Positions 1 to 11,921 of a stretch of 64,000 nucleotides of DNA are shown piece after piece. Within the stretch, counting starts at the first letter, position 1. Every line of letters starts with the position of its first letter. This stretch comes from Mermis nigrescens (lineage: Eukaryota > Nematoda > Enoplea > Mermithida > Mermithidae). The notes under the pieces are model-generated. The model was given only the letters and a program-made list of their open reading frames with translations, was not told the DNA's origin and did not search any database. Made by a program: the position numbers and the translations under genes. The DNA lies in NCBI GenBank assembly GCA_036768485.1, contig JAVLUZ010000641.1, forward strand, positions 124,001 to 188,000, in the 5' to 3' direction.

Positions 1-190
1 GCTAAAAGATTATCTAATATTTTATGATGACTGTCCAGATGAGAGCTCGCTGTTGTTGTATTTGAAGTTTAGAGTGCTACACTAATTAGGAACCAAGAAA
101 CATTTCAAGCCAGCCTTACCTCAGAAAATAAGTTAAAATATCAAATTGAGTGGGTTGAGATAGGCCAAGCACATGGATAAGGAAGAACTG
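1..190. repeat. Copy of a dispersed repeat, inverted relative to 54,866-55,015
   Basis: The reverse complement of this stretch aligns over about 150 bp with 54,866-55,015. Shared blocks include CCTATCTCAA, TAACTTATTTT, GGTTCCTAATT, GTGTAGCAC and GAGCTCT, in the same order. The repeat runs off the left edge of the window, so its full length is unknown. Positions 191-570 show no recognisable gene or repeat. Confidence 0.6.
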
Positions 191-570
191 AAAAATGTCA
201 ATAGTGATTCACTATGCCTCCGGAATGGGGCACGGTAAACGAAGGTTTAAAACAACAACTTTTTAAAGAGAATTTTTAGGAAAACGGCGAATTCTTGGGC
301 TTAAAGAAACTACTGGGAGTGAAAATCATACCCGAGTGTGGGGTATGCAACCCCAAGAATTGAATTTTTGGTTACGTGAGTAAAAGTTTACCGGCACCGG
401 TTTGCCGGATCTTCCGCTCTGATTCGCGTGTGTAGTACTAATCGACTACCCGGGCTCTTGCTCAAAACTGCGCAAAGTATTGAATAATATTGAGAAACAA
501 TGAAACATTAACGTCACGGGTTAAACTTCAAAGTAGGCATTTCTAGCCTTCTAGTAGCACTCCTGCTACA

Positions 571-705
571 CAATGGATAGTGCTCGATGAGAAACGTCGA
601 AAAATTGTGTTTTTTGCCAACCACCATTTTGAAGGCAATTTTTTTACCTTTGAAAAAGTCTTGCACCCCCCAGAACTTCGGTGCCGCCCACCTATCGTGA
701 AAATA
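571..705 (+). mobile_element. M1 MITE fragment (left part missing)
   Basis: It contains the M1 core ATGGATAGTGCTCGATGAG and the right terminal block GGTGCCGCCCACCTAT, but lacks the G-rich left end. It is a decayed copy. The following 706-1576 is AT-rich and shows no gene that I can support. Confidence 0.7.
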
Positions 706-1576
706 TCCTCAAACCCCCCAAGATTATATGGTATTGAGCTTCATTTTTACTCACAAAAAACACGAATGCATGTATGAAAAGCATCACGAATGAGATAATA
801 AATCAGACGACGTTAAATTTTTGCAACTTCCACCGAAACAACTTCACTGATGTTTTTTTGAATGCCAGTCGACGATGCAGCAAGATTGATCTGAATACGG
901 CAAAACGTTCCTCCGCTTTCGCCTTTGCTCAAAAAACCCGGATTAATGAAGCATACGTCATGTACTTCCTTAAATAGATATGAATCGTTCACAAAAACAA
1001 GTATATGAAAAATAAAATAAAAAAATAAAAAAAGAGGATAAGTGATAGAAGAACAAAGAAGTAAATAAAAAATATATGAATAAAAAATAATATATAATAA
1101 ATAATAAATGAACATAAAGAAGTTCAATTTATTTCGTCAAACAAAGTGTACAGAAAGGTTTGAGATTGTACGAAGATCAATTTTGTAGTGTTTAGGACGC
1201 GGCTTTGAAAAACTTGACCGTTCTTTAAATTATGATGAAAATTAGCAAAAAGTATCAAAATTTCTAAAAACTTGATTTTGAAAAGAAAACGAATCAAAAT
1301 TTTACAATTTTTTCTCAGAGTTGTAATTTAAGACGAGCTATTTAAGTATATAACGTTTGACACATCTATTGGCTGAACTGACCAAAAAAGGCAAGTTTTT
1401 GCCAAAAAATAAGAGACAATCGAAATTTTCAGAATTTGGGGATAGAAGACAGGCTCTGAATAGGACATACAGAAAGGGGACTTTGGATTTTGGGTGGTCT
1501 AACCTCATCTTTAACTAGGAAGGGTGGTTAGAACCACCCACGGCCGTGAGAGGTCAGGAGGTGTGTACCCCGCCAC

Positions 1577-1752
1577 CAGGGGCGGATTTAGGGGGGGGGC
1601 GGCCGCCCCCCATTGGCCCAGAATAGTGCGAAAAATTAAGGATTTTTGAGCGATTTTCGGGTTAAAACGGCTAATTTTTCCGCCCAAGTCAGAGTTCCGC
1701 CCCCTCCCCTTAGAGGTACCGCCCCCTTAGGAAAATCCTGGATCCGCCACTG
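1577..1752 (+). mobile_element. M4 hAT-like MITE, 176 bp
   Basis: The ends are CAGGGGCGGATTTA and TGGATCCGCCACTG, imperfect terminal inverted repeats of the CAGTGGCGGATCC type. Flanking 8-mers CCCGCCAC and TACGCCAC agree at 6 of 8 positions, which fits an aged 8-bp TSD. A C-run/G-run palindrome (GGCGGCCGCC) lies just inside the left end. Confidence 0.75.
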
Positions 1753-1981
1753 TACGCCACCCATCCCAGAATTCGGTAGACCCCCATAAATCGATAAAAA
1801 TTCGAACTGAATTTTCGGCATGTTTTTGAGATTTTTGCCAGTTTTACACCAACTCAGAACCACAAAATTCGATCGCCAACCATGTATATGGTTAGAAGCA
1901 TACACGGGAAGCAAGAAAATTGTGGAGGGGGTGAAATCGCGAAAAATTGCCAAAAATGTTATTAAAAAAAGAATTCTGACG

Positions 1982-2427
1982 CAGCGTTTTTTGTACAAGG
2001 TGCGTTTGTACACGTACAAAGATGGTCCCCAAAAGTATTTGTACATTTCGTACACACAAATTTTTGGGTACTATAATATGGCATAATAGCGATTTTAAAG
2101 TAGTAAAAACAGAGTTGTTCGGCTTTTCGTAGCGTATTTTCGCTAATTTCTGGGTCTCTAAGGGCAAAAATCACTAAAAATCGTCTTAAAACGGCGCGAA
2201 GCGCCGAAAAATTTGACACTTTTCCTTCTGAAATGTAATTTCTTCCATCATAAAGATATATACTACACACAATTACTCATTTCGGCGCGAAGCGCCGTAA
2301 ATTTTTGCAAATTTAAGACCTTTTTTGCAATTTTGTCTTCCTAAAAATCCTTGTACATGTGCAAAGACGGTCCCGAAAAGTCTTTGTACACCGGGAAAAA
2401 TCTTGGCCGAGTACAAAAAAAACACTG
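1982..2427 (+). mobile_element. M8 hAT-like MITE, 446 bp
   Basis: The termini are CAGCGTTTTTTGTAC and the inverse of CAGTGTTTTTTTTGTAC. Subterminal TGTACAAAGA motifs recur in both orientations. Two copies of the palindrome GGCGCGAAGCGCC sit in the interior. Flanking 8-mers TTCTGACG and TTCTGAAA agree at 6 of 8. Related copies lie at 30,587 and 42,233. Confidence 0.75.
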
Positions 2428-2488
2428 TTCTGAAAGGGGTTTATAGAGTAATCTGCGAGGGGTTTCACCATCTGGAGGCGGTGTATAC

Positions 2489-2574
2489 CATACATACATG
2501 GGCGTGGGGTGGTAGCAATTTTGACCTTTGAAACAGTCTTGCACCCCCCAGAACTTTGGTGCCGCCCACCTATG
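2489..2574 (+). mobile_element. M1 MITE, internally deleted to 86 bp
   Basis: Both M1 ends are present but nearly the whole interior is missing. An exact 8-bp TSD, GTGTATAC, flanks it on both sides (2481-2488 and 2575-2582). The shortening therefore preceded or accompanied transposition, or happened inside the element afterwards. Confidence 0.85.
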
Positions 2575-2878
2575 GTGTATACCCCAGATCCCCCCACGCC
2601 CATCTGTGGTCAGAAAACTCGTGTGAACCCCGCACTACTGCAGTAAGCACTGAGCACCTGAACAAATTGCCGCAGGGTCGAAGGTAAAATGCAAACGTGA
2701 GGACGATCATCGATGCTAGTTCGTTCATTAAAATGCGTATAATCTACGTTTACTTCCTCGTTGGGCGGATAAAGCGGATAGAAACTGCAAAAAAAACAAG
2801 CGATTAATTATAATTATTAAAAATTCAACTTAAGCTTTAAATTTCGAATTAATCAAAATCTAAATGACGAGTCAAGCG

Positions 2879-3146
2879 CACACATGGGCGTGGGAGGGGG
2901 GGTTTGGGGGAGGGGGTAGCACCCCCCAGAAGTTGAAATACCCCCCAGAAATCAAAATACCCCCCCAGAATTCAAATTTTGAATTTTTTTGCTTTTTTAG
3001 CGATTTTTTGATGTCATTGGATAGTGCTCGATGAGAAACGTTAAAAAATGGTGTTTTTTCGCCATGCAACCACTTTTAAGACCATTTTTTGACCTTTGAA
3101 AATTTTTTCACCCCCCCCCCCCGAATTTCGGTGCTGCCTACCTATA
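2879..3146 (+). mobile_element. M1 MITE, full length (268 bp)
   Basis: The left end is CACACATGGGCGTGGG with long G runs, then C-rich blocks, the AATTCAAATTTT stretch, the conserved core TGGATAGTGCTCGATGAG, and the right end GGTGCTGCCTACCTAT. The 8-bp TSD GTCAAGCG is exact on both sides (2871-2878 and 3147-3154), which supports a hAT-type transposase. Confidence 0.88.
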
Positions 3147-3405
3147 GTCAAGCGAGGCCACGAGAGCGCATGGAAAAGCCTGGAATTCAAAGGATGCGAA
3201 CATTTTCAAAAATGAAAATTGTCCGACCTAAAAACACGTGGCTTTTAGCAGTCTTTTTATTAGGAAGTTGTCTTAATCACATTATTAAATTTAGATTTTT
3301 ATTTAGGTCTTATATTTTTAAAATACTTATTCTCATTTTTTATTAATTAAACGACGTCAGAAAATTTGGGCAAGTTGAGCGATTGTCGAAAATGGAATCC
3401 TAGCT

Positions 3406-3850
3406 TCGTACATGTAACAGGGGATCCCCCACCCAAGGTCGGACGTCCCCCCATCATACGTGGGCAGCAAGAAAATTCTGGTGGGGGGTACAATATTTTT
3501 CAAAGGTCAAAAAATGGCCTAAAAAGTGGTAGTATAGCGAAAAAACACCACTTTTTAGCATTATCTATTGTCATCAAAAAATTGCAAAAAAAAACAAAAA
3601 AAATTTTTAGAAATCGAATTCTGGGGGTATTTTGCTTTCTCGGGGGGGGGAGGTCCATACCCCCAATACTCTCCGCCACGCCCAGGTGTGCCCCATCCGC
3701 CGAAATCAGAAAATTTTTGACCCCTCCCCCCGATTTTTGAAAATACTTGCGATTTTTGGCCGTTTTTATCCAAAAATTAAAGGTCGTTTACCCCTCCCCT
3801 AAAAATGACAGGAGACCCTTCTCCTGAAATTTCGAGCCGTTACACGTATG
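3406..3850 (+). mobile_element. M3 MITE interrupted by an M1 insertion
   Basis: The left end ACATGTAACAGGGGATCC and the right end GAGCCGTTACACGTATG match the M3 family. M3 has blocks CCCACCCAAGGTCGGACG, AGAAAATTTTTGACCCC and TTTTTGGCCGTTTTT. The M1 copy at 3455-3690 splits it in the GGACGTCCCC block. Downstream, 3851-4606 is AT-rich with only a short M3-like scrap near 3,930-4,005. Confidence 0.75.
3455..3690 (-). mobile_element. M1 MITE nested in M3
   Basis: A minus-oriented M1 copy with left end CATACGTGGGCAGCA and right end CACGCCCAGGTGTG. It lies inside the C-rich part of the M3 copy at 3406-3850. The flanking C runs make the TSD unreadable. Confidence 0.8.
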
Positions 3851-4606
3851 TATACTTAGCAACAGCCTAATTTTTCGGGTCAAAAAAGGCCCAACTAATA
3901 TGACCACACATAAGTGTAAGGGGGCGTTCAGACCATACATATACGGGAGCGGGGATCGGGTTAAATCTAGAACCCCAGATTGAAAAAAAGGGTAAAATTT
4001 CCTCAATGTCGCTTGAAAATAACCCGCTATTTCAACATTTATGCAAGTTTTTGAGGCCTAATTTGATTTGAGACTTGGGATCGACACGAAATAATTCACG
4101 ATAAATAAAAAATTTAAATAAAAATTAAAAATAAAAAAATGTAAAGGTTTTGACTAAAAACAATTTTTTATCATTAAAAAATGAAAGAGCTTCTACGAAA
4201 AATAATGCCCATGTACAAACGATTTCGGGTGAAAAATTATCTTAGTTAGAGACTTATAAACGAGATGGCTTAAAATTGGGATTAAGCTGACATTATCACA
4301 GAAACGTAATCGGGCGAATGGAAAGTGAAAATGTCTTAGCTACTTCAATTAAATTGAAGACACGCTCAATTTAAAGGTGCAAATGCGACTAATTTTCGCT
4401 GAAAACTTATTAAGAGGTCCAACAAGCTAAAAATCCACACATTGCCTAAAAGCTGAAGCCGCTATCTAAACTACTGATAACGACTTTGGCGATTTCTGAA
4501 ATTGCATACTCAATAAACTTAGTTTACATTTTCGATAAGCTTTACACTGGGCGTAAGGAAAATGAAAATAAATTAAACACATTAAAATTATCATTACATA
4601 TATAAG

Positions 4607-4849
4607 CACACCTGGGCGTGGAGAGGGAAGGGTTTGGGGGTATGCACCCCCCCACCCGAGGAACCAAAACACCCCTCCAGAATTCAATTTTTGAAATTTT
4701 TTGTTTTTTTTTTCGAAATTTTTGATGATAATGGATAGTGATCGATGAGAAACGTTGGAAAATGATGTTTTTTCGCCATGCCACCATTTTTAAGGCTATT
4801 TTTTGACCATTGAAAAATATTGCACCCCCTCCCCAGAATTTTTGTGCCG
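4607..4849 (+). mobile_element. M1 MITE, right end lost
   Basis: The left end CACACCTGGGCGTGG and the core ATGGATAGTGATCGATGAG are present. The right end stops at TTGTGCCGA and runs into unrelated sequence, so no TSD can be read. Confidence 0.75.
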
Positions 4850-5439
4850 ATATTTAACATTTTTAAACCTACCAACGTTGCGTGAGCAAATGTTCGAGTA
4901 ATCTGCCCATGCGATTACTATCTGAGCTGAAAATCATTCGAACGATCAGCGAATATTTTAGCAAAAAACTAAGCAAAGAAAATATGTTTTCTTACTAGAA
5001 ATATAAACAGAGATAAATTTTTCGAATTGAAAAATTTTGGGGGAAATAGTAAATTCGGCAGGATTGTGGACGAGGCAAGTGACAGACTTGTTTCTTTACA
5101 GCAATATGTTCTTGCGCATGTGTTTATTTATATTCAGACCCGCATCCAGGAGGGCGCCCGTCCCCCTAGCAGGAAAAAAATTTTTTGGAGGGCAAGATAA
5201 TGCATGGAAAGATGAAAAACTCCGTTAAAATCTTTAAATTTTCGGCAAGTATTTTCTATAATTTAGCCACAGGCAGCCCTAAAAATGACACTTTTCATAG
5301 TTTATTGGAAGAAAAAATTTTTTCTTCAAAAAGTTCGAATTTTATTATCTTAATGGACAAAGCTGATTTAAAATATTGGAAATGCGGCTTTTACAAGCTA
5401 TCCGAGCGATTGAGCATAGATGTCACGGTTCGAAATTTT

Positions 5440-5630
5440 GGAAGAAAAGGGGTTTACTGTCATTTTAATGAGGGGGGAGGGGTTAATGACTCCTATTTTT
5501 GACCTAAAATGGCAAAAAACAGCAAGAATAACCAAAAACGCAAGTTTTTGCCAAAAAACGGGGGAGGGTCAAAAATTTTCTGACTTTGGGGGACAACCAA
5601 CATCGGGTGGGAGTCCTCTGTTATATGTTA
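5440..5630 (-). mobile_element. M3 MITE, decayed
   Basis: A minus-oriented M3 remnant containing AATGAGGGGGGAGGGGTTAA, TTTGCCAAAAAACGGGGGAG and GACTTTGGGGGACAACC. The outer ends are degraded. The flanks (4850-5439 and 5631-5893) show no gene or recognised repeat. Confidence 0.6.
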
Positions 5631-5893
5631 GTTTCCGAGATATAGACCAATTTATCTCCTTTGGGTAAATCCTGCATATAGTCCCGTATGCATATATTTT
5701 TCGTTTATCTATTAAATATTCTGTTAAAGCAATTGACCACCAGTCATTCACTATTACGTAATGAGTCATAATAAAAACCGAGCGAAACATGTTCTAGACG
5801 AGTTTCGAGTTTAATCTTTACCGAAAATCGCACAATGCACTTTATTAAAAATTTTAACAAGCATAGCCTCTAGCTATGATTATAGGTGAGGCC

Positions 5894-6136
5894 CATACCT
5901 GGGCGTGAGGGGAAGGGCGGGTGGGGGTATGCACCCCCCGGAAACCAAAATACCTCCCCCAGAATTCAATTTTTGAATTTGGTTTGGTTTTCACAATTTT
6001 TCGATACCAATGAATAGTGCTCGATGAGAAACGTGGGAAAATGGTGTTATTTCGCCATACCACCCGTTTTCAGGGCATTTTTAGACCTTTGAAAAAATCT
6101 TGCACCCCCCAGAACTTTGGTGGCGCCCACCTGATG
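5894..6136 (+). mobile_element. M1 MITE, near full length
   Basis: The ends are CATACCTGGGCGTGAGG and GGTGGCGCCCACCTGATG, with the core AATAGTGCTCGATGAGAAAC. Flanking 8-mers GTGAGGCC and ATCAGGCC agree at 6 of 8. The 450 bp that follow (6137-6589) hold nothing I recognise. Confidence 0.8.
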
Positions 6137-6589
6137 ATCAGGCCTACGTAAATTAAGCGAATGTCCGGACATTTTCCGGCGAATGAAGTCCAACGTAAAG
6201 TTTTGATAGAAATACGAGTTGTGTTGTAGAACTTAAATACTTTCTTATCCACTTGAAATGCTTCAAAACTTACTTCGAAATGTCGAATAGAACATTGAAA
6301 TGACGGCGTTAAGTGAAGAAATTAATCGTATACTTTTAGGAATATTTGGCAAGCCTCCATTTGAAAGTTTAATTTAAATTTGAATGAATTTTAATGAATT
6401 CGAAGAAATTAATTTAGAATTCAACTCAAATTCTTAATCAAATTTCAAAATGGAACTTTCCAGGCGCAGAATATGCACATAAATTTTATTAATTTACTAG
6501 ATATGTACATACATGATAAATATAAATTGTAATAACTGTATGTATTATTGAGTTAATTACACCGAATGTACATAATTATCACGAATTAC

Positions 6590-6997
6590 CATGCATGGTC
6601 TAGGGGGGTTTCAATCCCCCAGAAAAATTTTAACCCCCCTCGCAAAAATTCTTTCACCTTCCCCAGAATTGGCGTTTTTTTCAAGGTTCCCAAAAATTTT
6701 CTAAAAATTTGTAGAAAAGATGCCGTTTTAAGCATTTTAGCTATCTATTTGCTCAAAAATTCCAAATCTTCGGCGCTTCGCGCCATTACATTCATATTTT
6801 GACTATATTTGGTTTAATTTCTTCCATTATTTTTGATTTTTTTGAAATACCTTTATGTTTCTACGCTCTAGAAAGATAGGGTATCGTTAAAAACGCTGAA
6901 AAACGATTTTTTTTGACGCATACTTACCATTTTTAAACCTAAAAAGCAACTTTATAAGTTCACCTCCCCCCAAAATTTCCATGCTGTGCACGTATAG
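6590..6997 (-). mobile_element. M2 MITE, about 400 bp
   Basis: A minus-oriented M2 copy. It runs from CATGCATGGTC through C-rich blocks, the palindrome GGCGCTTCGCGCC, a CTAGAAAGATAGGG block, and ends at CATGCTGTGCACGTATAG. Flanking sequence shows only a weak TSD. Confidence 0.75.
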
Positions 6998-7946
6998 TGC
7001 TTACCTTCATATAGTGTTAAAGTTTTAAACCCGTGCGTTACCTGCTACATACTAGAATGAATAAAGTAAGTAATATATTAAGACAAAGCAAATTTTTTTA
7101 TAATCAAATTAAAGACAACCCAACGAGAGAGAAGCAGCGAAATCATACCAAAACAAAGCATTAAATCTAAGCTCACATGCACAGCGATGTTGGGTTATCT
7201 CAACAAATTTAATATGAAAAAATTAAAAAACAGCATTTCCGAACAGTTGAGCCTTCAAATTTACACCCAAAAACTTAAGGTCTCCGAATCGAATTCCTTA
7301 ATATTTAACATTTGTCCTTTTTTGGCCCATCGCGTTTCCATATTTTGCTGGGCTCCAATACTGACATTATACGCACGCTGAGACAAGACAAATAAACAAT
7401 CGTAAAAAGCCCAAACGTGCAAGCTTAGAGCTGGTCATGATTTCATGTAATATATCATGTAAAATATGTAATAATAATATCATGTAATATACGTAATAAT
7501 AAAATCATGTAATAAATCACGTAATATACTTCTTATTGAAAAATAATTTCGGCAAACCCGGACTTATTCTACTAAAATTGTCTAATTTTTGACAAAATGC
7601 CGGAAAACCGGTTTTTTTAATAAAATTTGCCAATGAGACTGAAACGCCGAAACAAATTATATTCATTCCTGAATTCGCAAAAAAATAAAAATACGAAAGT
7701 TCTACAGGAATATTGAGTAAATTTTTCGCAATTTGTTACGAAAATTTCAAGCAGAGCTGCAAGCGCATAAAATACACGAAATCACGCGTGTCCGCTCGTT
7801 CTCACTTCGACACCTCTCCTTTGCTCATATGGAACAAAATATCGGTTGAGCAAATATGCAGGCTAAATCCATTTAAATCTAATATGCAAGGGTCGGGTGC
7901 AAACACAAGTCGTTCATTTTCAATCTATAATTTAATTACATACAAC
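6998..7946. other. AT-rich stretch without a recognisable gene
   Basis: No coding feature can be supported here. At 7437-7530 short imperfect tandem copies of TCATGTAATATA are visible. The rest is unique-looking AT-rich DNA. Confidence 0.6.
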
Positions 7947-8214
7947 CATACGTGGGCAGCAACGAAATTTCTGGGGGGGGTGCAAGAATTTTCTGAAGGT
8001 CAAAAAATGGTCTTAACAGTGGTGGTATGGCGATAAAAACACCATTTTTCGACGTTTCTCATCGAGCACTATCCATTGGCATCAAAAAATTGCGAAAAAA
8101 GCGAAAAAAATTTTCAGAAATTTGAAGTCTGGGGGGGGGTATTTTGATTTCTGGGGGGTATTTCAACTTCTGGAGGGGTGCATACCCCCCAAACCTCCCT
8201 CACGACCAGGTGTG
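7947..8214 (-). mobile_element. M1 MITE, full length, exact TSD
   Basis: The ends are CATACGTGGGCAGCAACG and CACGACCAGGTGTG, with the conserved core in minus orientation. The 8-bp TSD CATACAAC is exact on both sides (7939-7946 and 8215-8222). Confidence 0.88.
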
Positions 8215-8230
8215 CATACAACTGTATATG

Positions 8231-8384
8231 CAGGCACGTAGCTGGCCGTCCTATTTTGGGGGGTCTAAGCCCAAAAAGACCAAAAATAGCACAAAATAAC
8301 GTTTATAAAGTCTCATTTTTCCGATTTTTCTTAAATTTGGGGGTCCGAACCCCCCCCCCCCATTTCCCCGGAGATACGTGCCTG
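8231..8384 (+). mobile_element. M5 MITE, 154 bp
   Basis: The inverted ends are CAGGCACGTAGCTGG and GAGATACGTGCCTG. Flanking 8-mers TGTATATG and CGTATATG differ at one position. Another complete copy is at 28,935 and partial copies lie at 22,645 and 43,568. Confidence 0.82.
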
Positions 8385-8457
8385 CGTATATGCATGCATT
8401 TATATAACGAGGAGAAAAGAGCGTTTGGAGGACTCCGTCCGGATTCGACCGTCTCCA

Positions 8458-8702
8458 CATATGTAATGGCTCTAAATTTGGGATGAAGTCTGCGGTGATT
8501 TTTAGGGAGGAGGGGGTAAATGATGACCCCAAATTTTCGGTCAAAAATAACGAAAAAAGCATCGAAAAAATGGCCAAAAAACGCATGTTTTCGCCGAAAT
8601 TCAAGGTAAAGAGTCAACAATTTCCTAACTTTGGAGGGATAGGGGGACGACCGACTTAATCAACTTTGGGTGGGAAATCCCCCTCCCCTTGTTGAATATA
8701 TG
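8458..8702 (-). mobile_element. M3 MITE
   Basis: A minus-oriented M3 copy from CATATGTAATGGCTC to CCCCTTGTTGAATATATG, with blocks TTTAGGGAGGAGGGGGTAAA and AACTTTGGGTGGGAAATCCC. No clear TSD remains. Confidence 0.65.
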
Positions 8703-8839
8703 AACGTACGCCTTTCAACCCACTGGTATCAGCAGCAATATACAGTCGAACCTCGATAATAAACACTCGGATAGTAGACAATCCCGCCAAATAAACACTA
8801 CTTCACTTCTGTCTAGGGGCGAATTTGAGGGGCCAGGGG

Positions 8840-10812
8840 CAGTGATCGACCGGGCTCAAAAAATACCAGGCCCGGTCCCGGGCCCGGGCTTTGCTGCCGG
8901 GCCTGGTACCGGGCCCGGGCTTATATACTAACAACATGCCTTGCTTCCAATATAATGTTATGCATAAGATACATATTTAGACCGATTTTACATTTGTTAT
9001 TTGTCAAACGCAAGGCTTACTGCTGTATCAAGAAGATTTTTGAATTCTAAGCTCTGTTAATTATTCAATCTTTCTAAAAATAAATTAAGTAGTTAGTAAG
9101 GATTATTTTGGTAGCATTATTCAAGCAAGAACAAAGTTTTTAATACAATAGCGCGCAATTCCATTATTAAAATGCACGTGCAACTAAACGCGGTTTGAAA
9201 AAGCACAAGGTTTCATGTAGATATTTAAAGGAAATTGAGCTTTAAATTTATGCATTCCATGCGACTATGATATGGTCGGATAGAAGATATGCTGTTTGGA
9301 TTTTAGAACTCAAACTATAGTGTACATTGACGTCAACTGAAATTGTGTAGTGTATAGGATAGGACACGTATTGAAGCCATAGGCGTAGCAAGTGGGGCAT
9401 TGGGGGCATTGCGCCACATGCCCCCCAAAATTTTTCAGAAATTTTGTTGATTTTTCGAGTGTAATAATTGTGTCCAGAAAATTGAGTTCAAAAAGTTAAA
9501 AACGTCAAAATTTTTCTGCGCTTCGCGCCGAGTCTTTATTATATTTATTGTTGCTTTGTTTGTCTTTCTTTACAAGGACAGGACACATAATCCTATTTTA
9601 AATGAAAGGAATGGCCAATTTTTCTTATGTTTTTGCGCATTTTCTGTTTTCTGAATTATGTCTTGTTAATAAGAAGGCCACAAATGGGCCTGAAAACGAT
9701 AAAAACAAAATTGTCATTGATACATCTTTTTTATATCTTATTGGCCTTTTGCTGCGCTTTATACTTAGCAGAGGTCGAAAAGCGCATTTCAGCTCAGAAA
9801 TCTTGTACAATGTAGGACTTCATCAATTTTAAGTGTTTTGGGCTTAATTTAGAAACTGAGATTTGGCCGATTTTGCGAAAATTTTAGCGATAGTATTTAA
9901 CATTAAAGTGCTTTTTTACAAAATTTTCTAGGGGACGATTGAGCGCGCCACCGCAGTCCCCCTCGCCGTAAAATCTCGTTGTACATGTGCAGCGAGATTT
10001 TTGGGAGGACGAAAAGGAAAACGGGTTCGCCTGAAATTAATTTGTCTGTTCTGTATGATTTAAGCGGTATAAATTGTGTTTAAAGAGCTAAAACGTCAAA
10101 ATTTTCCGGCGCATGGCGCTGCTGGTTATTGTTCTTTCTTTTTGTAAAGCTTCAGCAGTGCGTTCAATAGCCTAAATCAGGCAAAATATCACAGAATATT
10201 AGTATTCACAGGCTACAAAATGTTAAGGACAGTAAAAGATTACTAAATTCCTTGGTGCTTTGCGCCTCTTATGATTTCCGAACTGTTTGTCAATTAAAAG
10301 ACCGTAAATTCTACATGAAAACGGTAAAAATTTCAAAAATTTCCGGCGTTTTGCGCTGATTAACATTTTTGTATTTCTGATTGTCAGAAACCCATAAATT
10401 AGCTAGGCTACACTACTAAAGGTCGAGAAACTCAGTTTTATTATAGGTACATAACGTTACTAACATTCAATGCAAAATTAATCTTAAAAATTTTTTCTGT
10501 GTATGCCCCCGAACCAAAATCCTGGCTACGCCTCTGATTGAAGCGTTGTATAGAAGATGAATGCACATATGAAGTTGAGAAGTATATGATAATGAGCAGG
10601 TGGGCAGAAGTAAGGCAAATGGATTTAAATAGAATCACAGGCTAGCAAATTCGTAAGAAATACGGACAACAGCTGAAATAGTAAACGTCTAAAATATTAA
10701 CGATAATTATTTGAGGCCCGGTTGAGGCCCGGTGGTTTTCAGCCGGGCCCGGGCCCGGGCCTGCTATGACCGGCCGGGCCCGGTCCGGGCCCGGGTACCC
10801 GGTCGATCACTG
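8840..10812 (+). mobile_element. hAT-like element with GGGCCC-repeat ends, third layer
   Basis: The termini are CAGTGATCGACCGGGC and its inverse GCCCGGTCGATCACTG with minor changes. Just inside both ends are self-complementary runs of GGGCCCGGGC. The 8-bp TSD GCCAGGGG is exact (8832-8839 and 10813-10820). No transposase reading frame is visible, so it is non-autonomous. The first 12 bp of its termini resemble those of the element at 41,474-44,784. Confidence 0.88.
9378..10536 (+). mobile_element. hAT-like element, innermost layer, 1159 bp
   Basis: The ends CATAGGCGTAGCAAG and CCTGGCTACGCCTCTG are imperfect inverted repeats (CAGAGGCGTAGCCAGG type). The 8-bp TSD ATTGAAGC is exact (9370-9377 and 10537-10544). 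The interior holds several GGCGC palindromes but no long reading frame. Confidence 0.85.
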
Positions 10813-11546
10813 GCCAGGGGGCCGCCCCCCATTGCCCAAAAATATTTGGCAGGATAAAGAATGGATATGTAATTTACAATGGTTTTTGGCCGTCAGCGAC
10901 CATAATTTCACAAATTTTTCCAGCGCTTCGCGCCGGATATTACCTATTAATGACATTTATTTATTTTCTTGGCGACCTGAAAGCCATTTTTAGCTCATGG
11001 AATAGGTTTCAAGACAATTTCAACAGCACAAACAGCTATTTCAGCATACTTTTCTCCTTTTTTAATTCAAAAATTTTCGACATTTCGCATCAAATGCTAC
11101 AAATACAGAAAATCAAGCAGTAAATAAGCTTCTAAACGTCCTTCCGCCCGAATTTCGCAAATTTTCCGGCGCTTTGCGCCAGATTTTCGCTAAAGTCAAA
11201 GAAATTTCATGGTTTTTTTTGCACAAAATTGTCGGAAATTTTAAAATTATTCGAAAAAGTGTTCCGTCAAAAGTGACTTTAAACAAAAGTAGACAATATA
11301 AAAACGCCAAAAAACGCTATTTTGCGCGTAGAAGGGCGAATTTTCGGACCTATTTTTGACTGTGTTTGAAAAAGTTAGGGTACTGCCCCCTTAGGAAAAT
11401 CCTAGATCCGCCACTGCTTCTGTCCCTGCCAAACTGCTACGCTTTATCACGGCTAGAAACTCGTTAATAAGCACTCGGTTAACGAATAATAAACACGGCT
11501 CCATAAGACCGCGGCTGTATGATCACGTGTTAATAACCCCGGTAAG

Positions 11547-11745
11547 CATACATGTAATAGGGGGATGGGGGAATTCCCACCCAAAGTCGGACGTCTCCCA
11601 ATACCCCCAAAACCAGAAAATTTTGACCCCCCCCGATTCGGGAAAAATCGAATGACCTCCGATTTTTGGCCGAAAAATGGGGGTCATTTACCCCCCCCAC
11701 TAAAAATGGCCAGGACCCCCAGAATTTCGAGCCTTTACATGTATG
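11547..11745 (+). mobile_element. M3 MITE, 199 bp
   Basis: The ends are CATACATGTAATAGGGGG and CCTTTACATGTATG, with the M3 blocks CCCACCCAAAGTCGGACG and TTTTTGGCCGAAAAAT. Flanking CCGGTAAG and CCGGTTAA suggest an 8-bp TSD. It is inserted in the pogo-like element. Confidence 0.8.
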
Positions 11746-11921
11746 CCGGTTAATAAACATTTGACTAAAATACCTGACTAAACGACAATATGCTTGATTT
11801 TTTGTCAAGTAAACCGAGAAGCAAACACGTCTCATTCGATATTAAGCACGCTTCTATGCACAATTAATGTCAAAATCATCAATATCCTAAGGTGCAAACA
11901 TACATTGTAACGTCTTACCAT

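Larger units (their letters stand above)
8814..11416 (+). mobile_element. M4 hAT-like element, second layer of the stack
   Basis: The ends TAGGGGCGAATTTGAGG and AGATCCGCCACTG match the M4 copy at 1577-1752. The 8-bp TSD CTTCTGTC is exact (8806-8813 and 11417-11424). Its own sequence is about 0.6 kb and includes two palindromes (GGCGCGAAGCGCC-type near 10,920 and 11,168). The remainder is the inserted element at 8840-10812. Confidence 0.85.

Noticed and set aside
813..1127. Apparent membrane protein frame on the minus strand
   Set aside because: It comes from AT-rich low-complexity DNA (F/Y/I-rich by base composition) without any family resemblance or splice context.
3561..3773. Glycine- and proline-rich open frames across the MITEs
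   Set aside because: Frames such as those in M1 and M3 arise from G and C runs (GGG, CCC codons); they differ between copies and break at variable run lengths.
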